From assembly GCA_030637065.1 (NCBI GenBank), contig DAOVVQ010000178.1, positions 1 to 7,942 on the forward strand: a DNA stretch of 7,942 nucleotides, read 5' to 3'. Source of the stretch: Planctomycetota bacterium. GTDB taxonomy: Bacteria > Planctomycetota > Phycisphaerae > Sedimentisphaerales > Anaerohalosphaeraceae. The stretch's first letter is position 1; each line of letters begins with the position of its first letter. Shown in pieces: positions 1 through 7,042 of this stretch. The notes beneath the pieces were generated by a model. It was not told the DNA's origin. It searched no databases and saw nothing but the letters and a program-made list of their open reading frames with translations. Made by a program: the position numbers and the translations under genes.

Positions 1-1466
1 TCATTGTAAACATTGCGAAGTTCCTTCGGGTCCTTCTTGAGGTCATAAAGCTCCCAGCCCGCAAATATCGGCCAGTTGTCACTCGTGCCCTTCATGCCAA
101 AGCCCAGTCCGTAGTAGAAGATCAGCTTATATCGTTTGGTCCGCACGCCGAAATGGGCTGGGACGCCGGATTTTTCGATATGCATCCAGTACCGGTAGTA
201 CATACTTTCCCGCCAGTTGGACGGAGTTTTGCCGGATAGATTGGCCCTAAAGCTCCTGCCCTGCATATCGCCCGGGATCGGCGCGTCTGCATAATCAAGG
301 AAAGTCTCGGCAAAATCGGCGTTGATGACAATATCATCGTTGACCAACCCGGCTTTGATCTCTTTCGGATACCGCACAACAAACGGCATCCGTAATGACT
401 CATCGAAGATCCACCGCTTATCGTAGTAGCTGTGCTCGCCTAAGAACATGCCCTGATCGGACGTATAGATCACCACGGTCTCGTCGGCCAGACCCTCATC
501 GTCGAGGTAGTCCAGCACCCTGCCGACATTCTCATCGACAGCGGCGATCACACGCAGATAATCCTTGAGGTACTTCTGGTAAGCGGTCCTTATCCGCTGT
601 CTGTCGGTCTTGCCCGTAGCGTCAAGCCGACCCGTAGGCCAAGGTTTGCCCTCTTCTTCGTTCATTCGCATCGACAGATTCAGCATATCCCGACCGTAAC
701 TTCGCGAAGCGCTGCTGCGATGGCTCTTATCTTCCCACAGGCTGGCAGGCTCGGGTATTCTGACGCCATCGAACATATCCTCATGCCTTTTGGCATATTC
801 CCAAAGACCGTGCGGGGCCTTGTGGTGGCACATCAGGAAAAACGGCTTGTCCCTGTCGCGATTGCTGAGCCAGTCGAGCGAAATATCCGTGATCACATCC
901 GTGCAGTAACCTTTGTACTGCTTGCCGCCCCTGTTGCCGTCCTGCCACTGCTCGCCCTTTTCCTTGAGCACCGGGTCGTAATACTTACCCTGTCCGGGCA
1001 GCACGTTATAATAATCAAAACCGCTCGGCTCGGTGTGCAGGTGCCACTTGCCGATCATCGCCGTCTGATAGCCGCCGGCCCGCAAGAGTTTCGCCACATT
1101 CTGCTGGTCCCGGTCGAAATCGTCGGCCAACGTATAAACACCGTTGTGCTGGCTGTATTTGCCCGTCATGATACAGGCCCTGCTCGGCGTGCAGATCGAA
1201 TTGGTAACAAAACAATTCTCCAGCCGCACACCCTCAGCGGCAATGCGGTCGATATTAGGCGTCTGCGACACACTGTTGAGCATACCACCGTAGCAACTGA
1301 CCGCATTCGTCGCGTGGTCGTCGCTCATTATGTAAAGAATGTTCGGCTTTCGCGTATTTTTAGCCGCTGGCCTGCCGGCATCGCCGCTGCAACCGCCAAA
1401 GACCGCACCGATCGCGCCTATACCCATAGCCTTTAAGAATTCGCGTCGCTTCAAATTATCCGTCAT
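1..1466 (-). CDS. Tat-exported S1-family sulfatase C (3' end outside window)
   Basis: This is a type I (formylglycine) sulfatase that would hydrolyse sulfate esters on a carbohydrate outside the cytoplasm. The frame has 488 complete codons and is still open at the left edge; by comparison with sulfatase A only a short C-terminal tail is missing. The N-terminus carries a twin-arginine signal (KRREFLK, R7-R8), a hydrophobic stretch and a possible lipobox FGGC (C26), so it may be a Tat lipoprotein. The fold starts with PNILYIMSDDH (metal ligands D49, D50). The maturation motif is CTPSR, with C92 as the formylglycine precursor. GKWHL (K140, H142), HHKAPH (214-219) and SDQG (D337, Q338) complete the active site. 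ATG at 1466 is preferred because GGAG lies 6 bases upstream; another in-frame ATG at 1478 follows directly after a stop and lacks a ribosome binding site. The substrate is unknown. Motif spacing resembles the N-acetylglucosamine-6-sulfatase/mucin-desulfating group, an inference only. Confidence 0.93.
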   Translation of the reverse strand, partial: MTDNLKRREFLKAMGIGAIGAVFGGCSGDAGRPAAKNTRKPNILYIMSDDHATNAVSCYGGMLNSVSQTPNIDRIAAEGVRLENCFVTNSICTPSRACIMTGKYSQHNGVYTLADDFDRDQQNVAKLLRAGGYQTAMIGKWHLHTEPSGFDYYNVLPGQGKYYDPVLKEKGEQWQDGNRGGKQYKGYCTDVITDISLDWLSNRDRDKPFFLMCHHKAPHGLWEYAKRHEDMFDGVRIPEPASLWEDKSHRSSASRSYGRDMLNLSMRMNEEEGKPWPTGRLDATGKTDRQRIRTAYQKYLKDYLRVIAAVDENVGRVLDYLDDEGLADETVVIYTSDQGMFLGEHSYYDKRWIFDESLRMPFVVRYPKEIKAGLVNDDIVINADFAETFLDYADAPIPGDMQGRSFRANLSGKTPSNWRESMYYRYWMHIEKSGVPAHFGVRTKRYKLIFYYGLGFGMKGTSDNWPIFAGWELYDLKKDPKELRNVYN

Positions 1467-1472
1467 TTTCGT

Positions 1473-1476
1473 CTCC
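1473..1476 (-). promoter_or_regulatory. Ribosome binding site of sulfatase C (decides the start)
   Basis: The minus strand reads GGAG, 6 bases before the ATG at 1466. It overlaps the competing upstream ATG (1478-1476), which has no purine-rich site of its own, so it favours the downstream start. Confidence 0.6.
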
Positions 1477-1493
1477 ATTCAATCGCTTTCGGT

Positions 1494-1499
1494 ATTATA
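1494..1499 (-). promoter_or_regulatory. Candidate -10 element ahead of sulfatase C
   Basis: A perfect TATAAT on the minus strand lies 27 bases before the ATG of sulfatase C, in an AT-rich part of the gap after sulfatase B. It would give a leader of about 20 bases that still contains the GGAG site. No good -35 hexamer exists at 16-18 bases; a TTGAAA is present but only 13 bases away. It may be an internal promoter or chance. Confidence 0.3.
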
Positions 1500-1534
1500 T
1501 TTGACCGCGTTTTTTCAAACCGGTGTATTCACAT

Positions 1535-1564
1535 AAAAAGACAGGTTCGCCGGCGCCGCCCGGC
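1535..1564 (-). terminator. Weak terminator-like hairpin after sulfatase B
   Basis: Just past the stop of sulfatase B the minus strand has GCCGG and CCGGC separated by six bases (1564-1549), followed after 9 bases by five T (1539-1535). The stem is short and the T run is not adjacent, so it is a poor intrinsic terminator. At most it attenuates transcription before sulfatase C. Confidence 0.18.
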
Positions 1565-1572
1565 CTGCATGG

Positions 1573-3204
1573 TCATTTCGATTTGAACTCCGCAAATGTC
1601 CCCGGAATCTCCTGAAGGTGGCTGGTAAGCTCGGCCTTCATTTTTTTCAGGATTTTTCTGTACTCCGGGTCGGCGGCGAGGTTCTTTTGCTCACCGGGGT
1701 CCTTTTCAAGGTCGTAAAGCTGGTCCACATCGAAATAATTTTTGGCATAGTGCTTCAAACCCTGCCCCCGCTCCGTACCATCGCCGCCGGGAGCCCTGTG
1801 GATATGCGTGATCCTCGCCTCCGGGTCGTATGTCTTTGCCTCGCTCGCCCGACTCGGATTTGCAGCGAGATATTCGTTGAGGATCCGCAGACGTTCGGCC
1901 TTGGGCTGCTGAACGCTCGGCGGAACACGAAACGCAATATATTTGTACCGCTTCGTAACAACACAGCGGGTATGACCGATCTCGCAATAAAGCGAATCCC
2001 GCGTCCCGCTGGTCTTTCCGGTCAGAAGCGGCATAAGGTCCATACCGTCGAGCACCATATCGCCGGGCGCCCTTGCGCCACAGGCACCGAAGATAGTCGG
2101 CACAAAATCGATATTCTCGACCAGGTCGTCGCGGTCACCGGCCTTTATCTTACCGGGCCACCGAATAATAGTCGGGGTCCGCACGCCGCCTTCATACAGA
2201 GCCCCCTTGGCGCCCTCATGGGCGTGGTCGTTGAAGTATATAATGAGCGTATCCTCAGTCAGATTCAGCTCGTCGAGTTTGTTGAGGATAACGCCGATGC
2301 TGTCGTCAAGCCATGTAGCAGGAGCCGAGCTTTCCGGCAGACCGGCCGCCTCAACACGCCGCAATACCGACTGCCGCGAAGGCTGAACATCCGGAGCCTC
2401 GTCCAGGAAGCCGGCCTCGGTAATACGCGGATCGGCCTTAAGCGAGCCGAGCGGACTTGGCCCGTGCAGCAGTGTCGTCGCAAAATAGAGATAAAACGGC
2501 CTGTCCTTATTTAGCTCGATGAACTTAAGCGCACCTTGGGCCGCCCATTCCGGGCTGTGCTGACAGAGTTCATCCGGCAGCGACTTCGAGCTACCAAGGT
2601 TGTTCCTGTTCAGACGCTCGGCAAAATCAAAACCGTGTCCCTTCATCGCCTCGGCAAAGATTCCCTGGTCATCCTTCAATGTCTTTATCACCGCGGGATC
2701 GTGCGGATCGGATTTCTTGCTCAGCGTTTTAGAATGACCCGGCAGAATAAAACCGTGCAGCTTACCGACAACGCCGGTGGCGTAACCGGCACGCTTTAGC
2801 ACTTTGGCAACGTTACTCTCATCGGGCGCCACATCCGTATTCCAGTGGACCCACGTCTGGCCCTCGATGCTGATCCCCTTGACGAAACTTTCGTCCCGGC
2901 TTCGGCTTGCGTATCTTCCCGTAAGGCAGGTATAACGGCTCGGAGTACACACACTCGACGAGGCGTAGGCCCGCGAAAAGTACACACCCTCAGCCGCCAG
3001 CCGGTCGATATTCGGCGTCAGGGCCTTATTGCGGATAAAACCAAACGAATCCAGCGACTGGTCGTCCGTGATAATAAATATCACATTAGGCCTGCGATCG
3101 GACTTTTTGCCCCTGGCAGCGACAAGCAGCCCCGCTGGCATAACCAGCGACACAGCGCCAGCGCCGATCACACTTAAAAACTCTCTGCGACTAACCTTTT
3201 TCAT
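1573..3204 (-). CDS. Tat-exported S1-family sulfatase B
   Basis: This is a complete 543-residue formylglycine sulfatase. The signal is Tat-like: SRREFL (R6-R7), a hydrophobic segment to about residue 29, and a likely cut near VAA/RG. The sulfatase fold begins at RPNVIFIITDDQ (metal ligands D47, D48). The maturation motif is CTPSR with C86 as formylglycine precursor. The next active-site block is GKLHG (K148, H150), with Leu where most relatives have Trp. Then come LLHGPS (H247), NDH (D326, H327) and EGGVRTP (338-344). The C-terminal subdomain contains the usual LYDLEKDPGEQKNLA. Formylglycine-to-Lys spacing is 62 residues, against 48-49 in sulfatases A and C, so it belongs to another subfamily and probably removes sulfate from a different position. 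An in-frame TAA two codons before the ATG fixes the start, and AGGTG lies 6 bases upstream. It starts 27 bases after the GH36 stop, which suggests cotranscription. Confidence 0.95.
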   Translation of the reverse strand: MKKVSRREFLSVIGAGAVSLVMPAGLLVAARGKKSDRRPNVIFIITDDQSLDSFGFIRNKALTPNIDRLAAEGVYFSRAYASSSVCTPSRYTCLTGRYASRSRDESFVKGISIEGQTWVHWNTDVAPDESNVAKVLKRAGYATGVVGKLHGFILPGHSKTLSKKSDPHDPAVIKTLKDDQGIFAEAMKGHGFDFAERLNRNNLGSSKSLPDELCQHSPEWAAQGALKFIELNKDRPFYLYFATTLLHGPSPLGSLKADPRITEAGFLDEAPDVQPSRQSVLRRVEAAGLPESSAPATWLDDSIGVILNKLDELNLTEDTLIIYFNDHAHEGAKGALYEGGVRTPTIIRWPGKIKAGDRDDLVENIDFVPTIFGACGARAPGDMVLDGMDLMPLLTGKTSGTRDSLYCEIGHTRCVVTKRYKYIAFRVPPSVQQPKAERLRILNEYLAANPSRASEAKTYDPEARITHIHRAPGGDGTERGQGLKHYAKNYFDVDQLYDLEKDPGEQKNLAADPEYRKILKKMKAELTSHLQEIPGTFAEFKSK

Positions 3205-3231
3205 TCGTTACACCTGACAATAATTCAATAT

Positions 3232-5274
3232 TTACCTTGTTATAATACCGGTTCTGTCCCTTCTGCCGCGCGGCATTTCGCCGCGGTACAGCCCTCCGCC
3301 AAGATCGACGAAATTAATATGCTTGCCGCTTGGCTTGCCCCTCTCGCTCCATATAAGCAGCGGCCCGCTCTCAGCCATCCTCACCCGGATCGCATCGTCC
3401 CTGACAGAAAGCACCTCGATCGCCGCAGCCGACATATACTTATCCGCCCTGCCGATAACCGACCAGCCCTTTTCGATTGGACTGATCTGCAAGAGACGGT
3501 CGCCGAACCCTTTAATGCTGACGTCATAGCTACGTTTGAGTTTCCGCGCCTTACCCGAATACCAGTCATAGACCAGCAGACCTTCGTCGGGAACCTGCCA
3601 CGGGCCCGGATACGGCTGAAGCATCGCCGAGGCAGAGCTATAATCCTTCGGCGTAATTACCGTAGAAAGGCTCTCCTCATCATCGCCAACGCCACCTGTA
3701 AGATTATAGACAACGATCGCCGCAGTCCTGTTATTCAAGGGAGCGACCGCCCGATAGAGCCTCTCGTCACCGAGGGCATAAAACAGATCATCACGCAACG
3801 GCCCAGCCGGAGCCAACGGACGCAAAAGCTCGCCATCGTCATAGATCAACGGCTCGATGGCCTCGCGAACAAACGCCGTCGGCTCATCGGAAAGATACAC
3901 CGGCCCGCCGCTGGCCGCCTTGGAAACCGCCATCAACCGACCGGCAAACTTGTCGTTGGAATGAAACATATCATGGTCGCCCCACGCCAACTGCCCCAGC
4001 CACGGCGTGCTGGAATACGAGTGATATATATGCCCTCTGGCCCGCTCGATGTTGCCGACCTTGTAATCCTCGCTGCAACGACCGGTCGCACTCTTGTTCA
4101 TATTAAAAAGATTGGCGGTGATATGCCAGTTACAGTTCATCAGCCCGTTCATCTCGCGGTCGGTCACCTCCTCGAATGCCCGAAAAAGATTGACCGCCGC
4201 CGCATAAGGATTGCCGATGGCGCCGCTATTGTCCGGAGGAGCCCACGAACCGCTCTGCGGCTTCATGAGCCCTGCATAAAATGGAAGGGCATACGTCGAA
4301 AAATCGACCTTCACGAAATCCGCATCATCCGCCCTGGCATAGCTGTAAAGATACTCGAAGAAAGCCGTAGCATCTTCGATCGTCTCCTTGGGCTGAAGCC
4401 GCCCGCTGGCCGTCGCCATCATGTGCTCCTCAATATCGCCAATATCCACCGGTGGCATCATGCTGTCCTTATTACCCATGTACGCAAACCAGACGCCAAA
4501 CCATTTGATCTTGTCATCGCGGCAAAGGTCCGTTAAAGGCTTGTAGCCATCGGAAAACTTGTCATTGGGAGCGAGCGTCCTGCTGTCGAAATGCCCGTTG
4601 TCGATCAGAAAGTAACGAATGCCGATCCCGGACTTTTCAATATCCTTCATCGCCCGGGCCATATTCTCTGAGCTGATCCTGCCCTTATAATGCTCCCACG
4701 AACACCAGCCTAAATACTCGAACACCTCGGGATAGTCCTTCTCGTCCCGCATAAGCGAGTTGCCGTCGATATCCTCGAAATTCAGCGCCTTGTTCCACAC
4801 CGTATAGCAGGCCTCGTAAGGATCCGCCGCACGCGCCCAGGCATACAGCGGAAAGTCGCCTTCGATCGCCGCTGTGCCGTGCGTACCGAACTTAAGCGTC
4901 ATCTTCTCGCCATCGGTATGAAACCAGCTATAGGCCTCATTACCGCCAACAGGAAGTATCGCAAGATAATCGCCGTCGTCGAGTTTTAAGAGGGCGAACA
5001 TCCCCCCTTCCTGAAGTTCGTCGACATCCTCGTAGATAAACGGCCGCACCCTGTTACCAGCCGCAGGCCACCACAAACTCCAGTAGTATGCCATCTTCTC
5101 GAAGCCGGGCAGATCCACAGTATAGGTCCGCATAACGCCATGCTCGTCAGGACCGCCGTGAAAGTTACGCAAAACCCTGACACCGCTGCCTTCGGCGCTG
5201 CGCAGATCGATACTCTTTGCACCCGCCGCAACCGACAGAGCCAGCACAATCGCCATAACAAAACGTATCTTCAT
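3232..5274 (-). CDS. Secreted GH36 alpha-galactosidase-like protein (Sip1/raffinose synthase type)
   Basis: This 680-residue protein resembles the GH36 branch that includes plant raffinose synthases and Sip1-like alpha-galactosidases. A Sec signal covers residues 1-19 (probable cut AAGA/K after a hydrophobic core). An N-terminal beta-sandwich to about 165 precedes a (beta/alpha)8 barrel at about 185-470. Recognisable blocks are GWCSWEHY (189-196), LIDNG (224-228; raffinose synthases have IDDG), VKVD (321-324; D324 is the likely nucleophile), CSEDY (400-404; D403 is the likely acid/base) and WGDHDMFHS (431-439), equivalent to PDWDMF in plant enzymes. After YLSDEP (460-465) a C-terminal beta domain contains ISPIEKGW. 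The expected reaction is retaining cleavage of terminal alpha-galactose; transglycosylation is possible, since raffinose synthases do this. An in-frame TGA four codons before the ATG fixes the start, with only a weak purine-rich site before it. Placement between sulfatases implies a sulfated galactose-containing glycan, an inference. Confidence 0.88.
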   Translation of the reverse strand: MKIRFVMAIVLALSVAAGAKSIDLRSAEGSGVRVLRNFHGGPDEHGVMRTYTVDLPGFEKMAYYWSLWWPAAGNRVRPFIYEDVDELQEGGMFALLKLDDGDYLAILPVGGNEAYSWFHTDGEKMTLKFGTHGTAAIEGDFPLYAWARAADPYEACYTVWNKALNFEDIDGNSLMRDEKDYPEVFEYLGWCSWEHYKGRISSENMARAMKDIEKSGIGIRYFLIDNGHFDSRTLAPNDKFSDGYKPLTDLCRDDKIKWFGVWFAYMGNKDSMMPPVDIGDIEEHMMATASGRLQPKETIEDATAFFEYLYSYARADDADFVKVDFSTYALPFYAGLMKPQSGSWAPPDNSGAIGNPYAAAVNLFRAFEEVTDREMNGLMNCNWHITANLFNMNKSATGRCSEDYKVGNIERARGHIYHSYSSTPWLGQLAWGDHDMFHSNDKFAGRLMAVSKAASGGPVYLSDEPTAFVREAIEPLIYDDGELLRPLAPAGPLRDDLFYALGDERLYRAVAPLNNRTAAIVVYNLTGGVGDDEESLSTVITPKDYSSASAMLQPYPGPWQVPDEGLLVYDWYSGKARKLKRSYDVSIKGFGDRLLQISPIEKGWSVIGRADKYMSAAAIEVLSVRDDAIRVRMAESGPLLIWSERGKPSGKHINFVDLGGGLYRGEMPRGRRDRTGIITR

Positions 5275-5310
5275 CGGGTTCTCTCACACCACTGGATCAT
5301 TCCATCTGTC

Positions 5311-5330
5311 ATTCCCGCGAAGGCGGGAAT
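5311..5330. repeat. VIPAKAGIQ-type dispersed palindrome (REP-like)
   Basis: The 20-base palindrome has 8-base arms ATTCCCGC and GCGGGAAT around a 4-base loop. It is embedded in CATTCCCGCGAAGGCGGG followed by AATCCAG. Read on the plus strand it translates as VIPAKAGIQ, a signature of a palindromic repeat scattered through intergenic DNA of many unrelated bacteria. CTGGAT at 5292-5297 is the inverted copy of ATCCAG at 5329-5334, so the structured region may span 5292-5334. No T run follows on the minus strand, so it is not an ordinary terminator. It could stabilise mRNA or modulate read-through between sulfatase A and the GH36 gene. Confidence 0.75.
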
Positions 5331-5402
5331 CCAGAAGCCTAAACAAAAACAAAGATCGCTCCTGCTTTCACAATGTCAGCCATAACACGGCCTCTGGCCC
5401 GA

Positions 5403-6968
5403 TCAGCCTTTTTTCTTCCTTGGTTCCCTAAGCGCCGGCGGTTCGGGGACCTTATACTGAACCTTCAGCCGCTTAAGCTCGGCCTTGAGTTCCTTGACCT
5501 TGCCGGCATACTCGGGATTGCCATACTCGCTCTTCATCTCCGCCGGATCCCTCTTAAGGTCAAAAAATTCCCACTCGTCGAGGTCATAAAAATGGATCAG
5601 CTTATAGCGGCCCATCGCAACACCCTCATGGCGACGAACACTGTGAACAGCCGGGAACTCATAATAATGGTAATACAAACTCTTCCGCCAGTTGGCCGGC
5701 TTTCTGCCCATCAGCAGCGGCTTTAAGCTCACCCCCTGCATATCCGAAGGCTCCTTTGCCCCGGCGATATCCAGGAACGTCTGGGCAAAGTCCAGATTCT
5801 GCACCAGGTTCGAATTGACGCTGCCGGGCTTAACGACACCGGGCCACTTGACCATAAACGGCGTGCGGAACGATTCTTCATACATAAACCGCTTATCGAA
5901 CCAACCGTGATCGCCCAGATAAAACCCCTGGTCCGCCGAATACATCACCACCGTATTATCCGCCAGGCCCGACCTGTCAAGATAATCCAGCACCCTGCCG
6001 ACATTGTCATCCACCGACCGGATGCACCGCAGATAATCCTTGATATAACGCTGATACTTCCAGCGAATAAGCTCCTTGCCGCTGAGATTGGCCTTCTCAA
6101 ACGCCGCATTCTTCGGACCGTACGCCGCATCCCACACCTTTTTCTGCTTCGGCGTAAGATCCCCCGGAGCAGTAAGCTTCAGGTCGGCGGCTGTCATGGT
6201 CTTTTCGATAGACATATCCTGCGTATGGGCCGCTGTGCCTCTGCCGGAATAATCGTCGAACAGATTCGACGGCTCCGGAATGGTAACATCATCGAACAAA
6301 GTAAGCTGCTTGGGGCCCGGCTCCCAGCGGCGGTGCGGCGCCTTAAACTGCAACATCAGCATAAACGGCCTGCTCTTATCGCGCTCATTCTTAAGCCAGT
6401 TAAGGCCAAGGTCGGTCGTTATCTCCGTATTGTACCCCTCATGCCTGACCGTCTCGCCCCGCTTGATAAACGTCGGGTTGTAATACGCACCCTGCCCCGG
6501 CAGGACCTCGTCGTAATCAAAGCCAACGGGACGGCTCTTCAAATGCCACTTGCCGACGATCGCCGTTTGATACTCCGTCGTATTCTTCAATATCTTCGGG
6601 AACGTCTGCTGCTTGTCATCGAAAACGTTTCCGTTATTGAGAACGCCGTTAAGGTGGCTGTGCTTGCCCGTCTGGATAACCGCCCGGCAAGGAGCACAGA
6701 TCGAATTGGTCACGTAGCACTTCTTAAACAGCATGCCCTCCTTCGCGATCCGGTCGATATTAGGCGTAGGAGCCACCTTGGCAAGAATACCGCCGTAAGC
6801 GCTGATAGCCTGGAAGGCATGGTCGTCGCTGAACATAAACAGGATGTTAGGGCTGGCCTTCTTCTTTCTCCTCGCTGCAAAAGCCTTCGCCTGAGGCAGC
6901 AAAAGCGCCGCTGCACCAAGCCCGGCCGCCTTCAGAAAACCACGTCTCGTCTGTAGTGAACTTGTCAT
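5403..6968 (-). CDS. Tat-exported S1-family sulfatase A (N-acetylglucosamine-6-sulfatase-like)
   Basis: This complete 521-residue formylglycine sulfatase resembles proteins annotated as mucin-desulfating sulfatase / N-acetylglucosamine-6-sulfatase, judged from blocks such as DDHAFQAISAYGG, LPGQGAYYNP and FMLMLQFKAPHRRWEP. The Tat signal is TRRGFLK (R8-R9) with a hydrophobic run to about 30 and a likely cut at AFA/A, followed by a basic RRKKK patch. Metal ligands are D48, D49, D346 and Q347. Other active-site residues are K140 and H142 (GKWHL), H212 (KAPH) and K359. The maturation motif is CAPCR: C91 would become formylglycine, and C94 replaces the usual Ser. The C-terminus has the family's EFFDLKRDPAEM block and a lysine-rich tail. 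The start is supported by a near-perfect AAGGAGG site. It lies 74 bases after the esterase. The 6-O-GlcNAc specificity comes from family resemblance; another sulfated sugar cannot be excluded. Confidence 0.95.
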   Translation of the reverse strand: MTSSLQTRRGFLKAAGLGAAALLLPQAKAFAARRKKKASPNILFMFSDDHAFQAISAYGGILAKVAPTPNIDRIAKEGMLFKKCYVTNSICAPCRAVIQTGKHSHLNGVLNNGNVFDDKQQTFPKILKNTTEYQTAIVGKWHLKSRPVGFDYDEVLPGQGAYYNPTFIKRGETVRHEGYNTEITTDLGLNWLKNERDKSRPFMLMLQFKAPHRRWEPGPKQLTLFDDVTIPEPSNLFDDYSGRGTAAHTQDMSIEKTMTAADLKLTAPGDLTPKQKKVWDAAYGPKNAAFEKANLSGKELIRWKYQRYIKDYLRCIRSVDDNVGRVLDYLDRSGLADNTVVMYSADQGFYLGDHGWFDKRFMYEESFRTPFMVKWPGVVKPGSVNSNLVQNLDFAQTFLDIAGAKEPSDMQGVSLKPLLMGRKPANWRKSLYYHYYEFPAVHSVRRHEGVAMGRYKLIHFYDLDEWEFFDLKRDPAEMKSEYGNPEYAGKVKELKAELKRLKVQYKVPEPPALREPRKKKG

Positions 6969-6977
6969 TTTATTTAA

Positions 6978-6984
6978 CCTCCTT
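6978..6984 (-). promoter_or_regulatory. Strong ribosome binding site of sulfatase A
   Basis: The minus strand reads AAGGAGG, 9 bases before the ATG at 6968. It is the strongest Shine-Dalgarno sequence in the window, compared with AGGTG for sulfatase B, GGAG for sulfatase C and almost nothing for GH36. This suggests sulfatase A is translated most efficiently from a shared message. Confidence 0.75.
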
Positions 6985-7042
6985 AAAAAGTTTGAGAAGA
7001 CTATATTTTTATCTGCATTTTGCCCGCATTTCCGACCGCCCT

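Noticed and set aside
720..1436. Plus-strand open frame opposite sulfatase C
   Set aside because: It is antisense to motifs of sulfatase C, including the CTPSR site, and shows no domain or ribosome binding site.
1476..1478. Upstream ATG as the start of sulfatase C
   Set aside because: It directly follows a stop, overlaps the GGAG site of the downstream ATG and lacks its own ribosome binding site.
3319..4536. Long open frame (405 codons) on the plus strand opposite the GH36 gene
   Set aside because: It is antisense to a gene with clear conserved motifs, and its peptide is rich in Arg, Ile and Pro with no recognisable domain. Codon bias of the real gene keeps the antisense frame free of stops.
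5311..5330. Palindrome as a Rho-independent terminator of sulfatase A
   Set aside because: No T run follows the hairpin in either direction, and the sequence matches a widespread repeat better.
5140..5385. Small plus-strand frame containing VIPAKAGIQ
   Set aside because: This peptide is the known spurious translation of the dispersed palindrome; the rest overlaps the GH36 signal region in antisense.
5907..6956. Long open frame (349 codons) on the plus strand opposite sulfatase A
   Set aside because: Same explanation: low-complexity Arg/Leu/Ile-rich peptide, no motifs, fully antisense to a convincing sulfatase.
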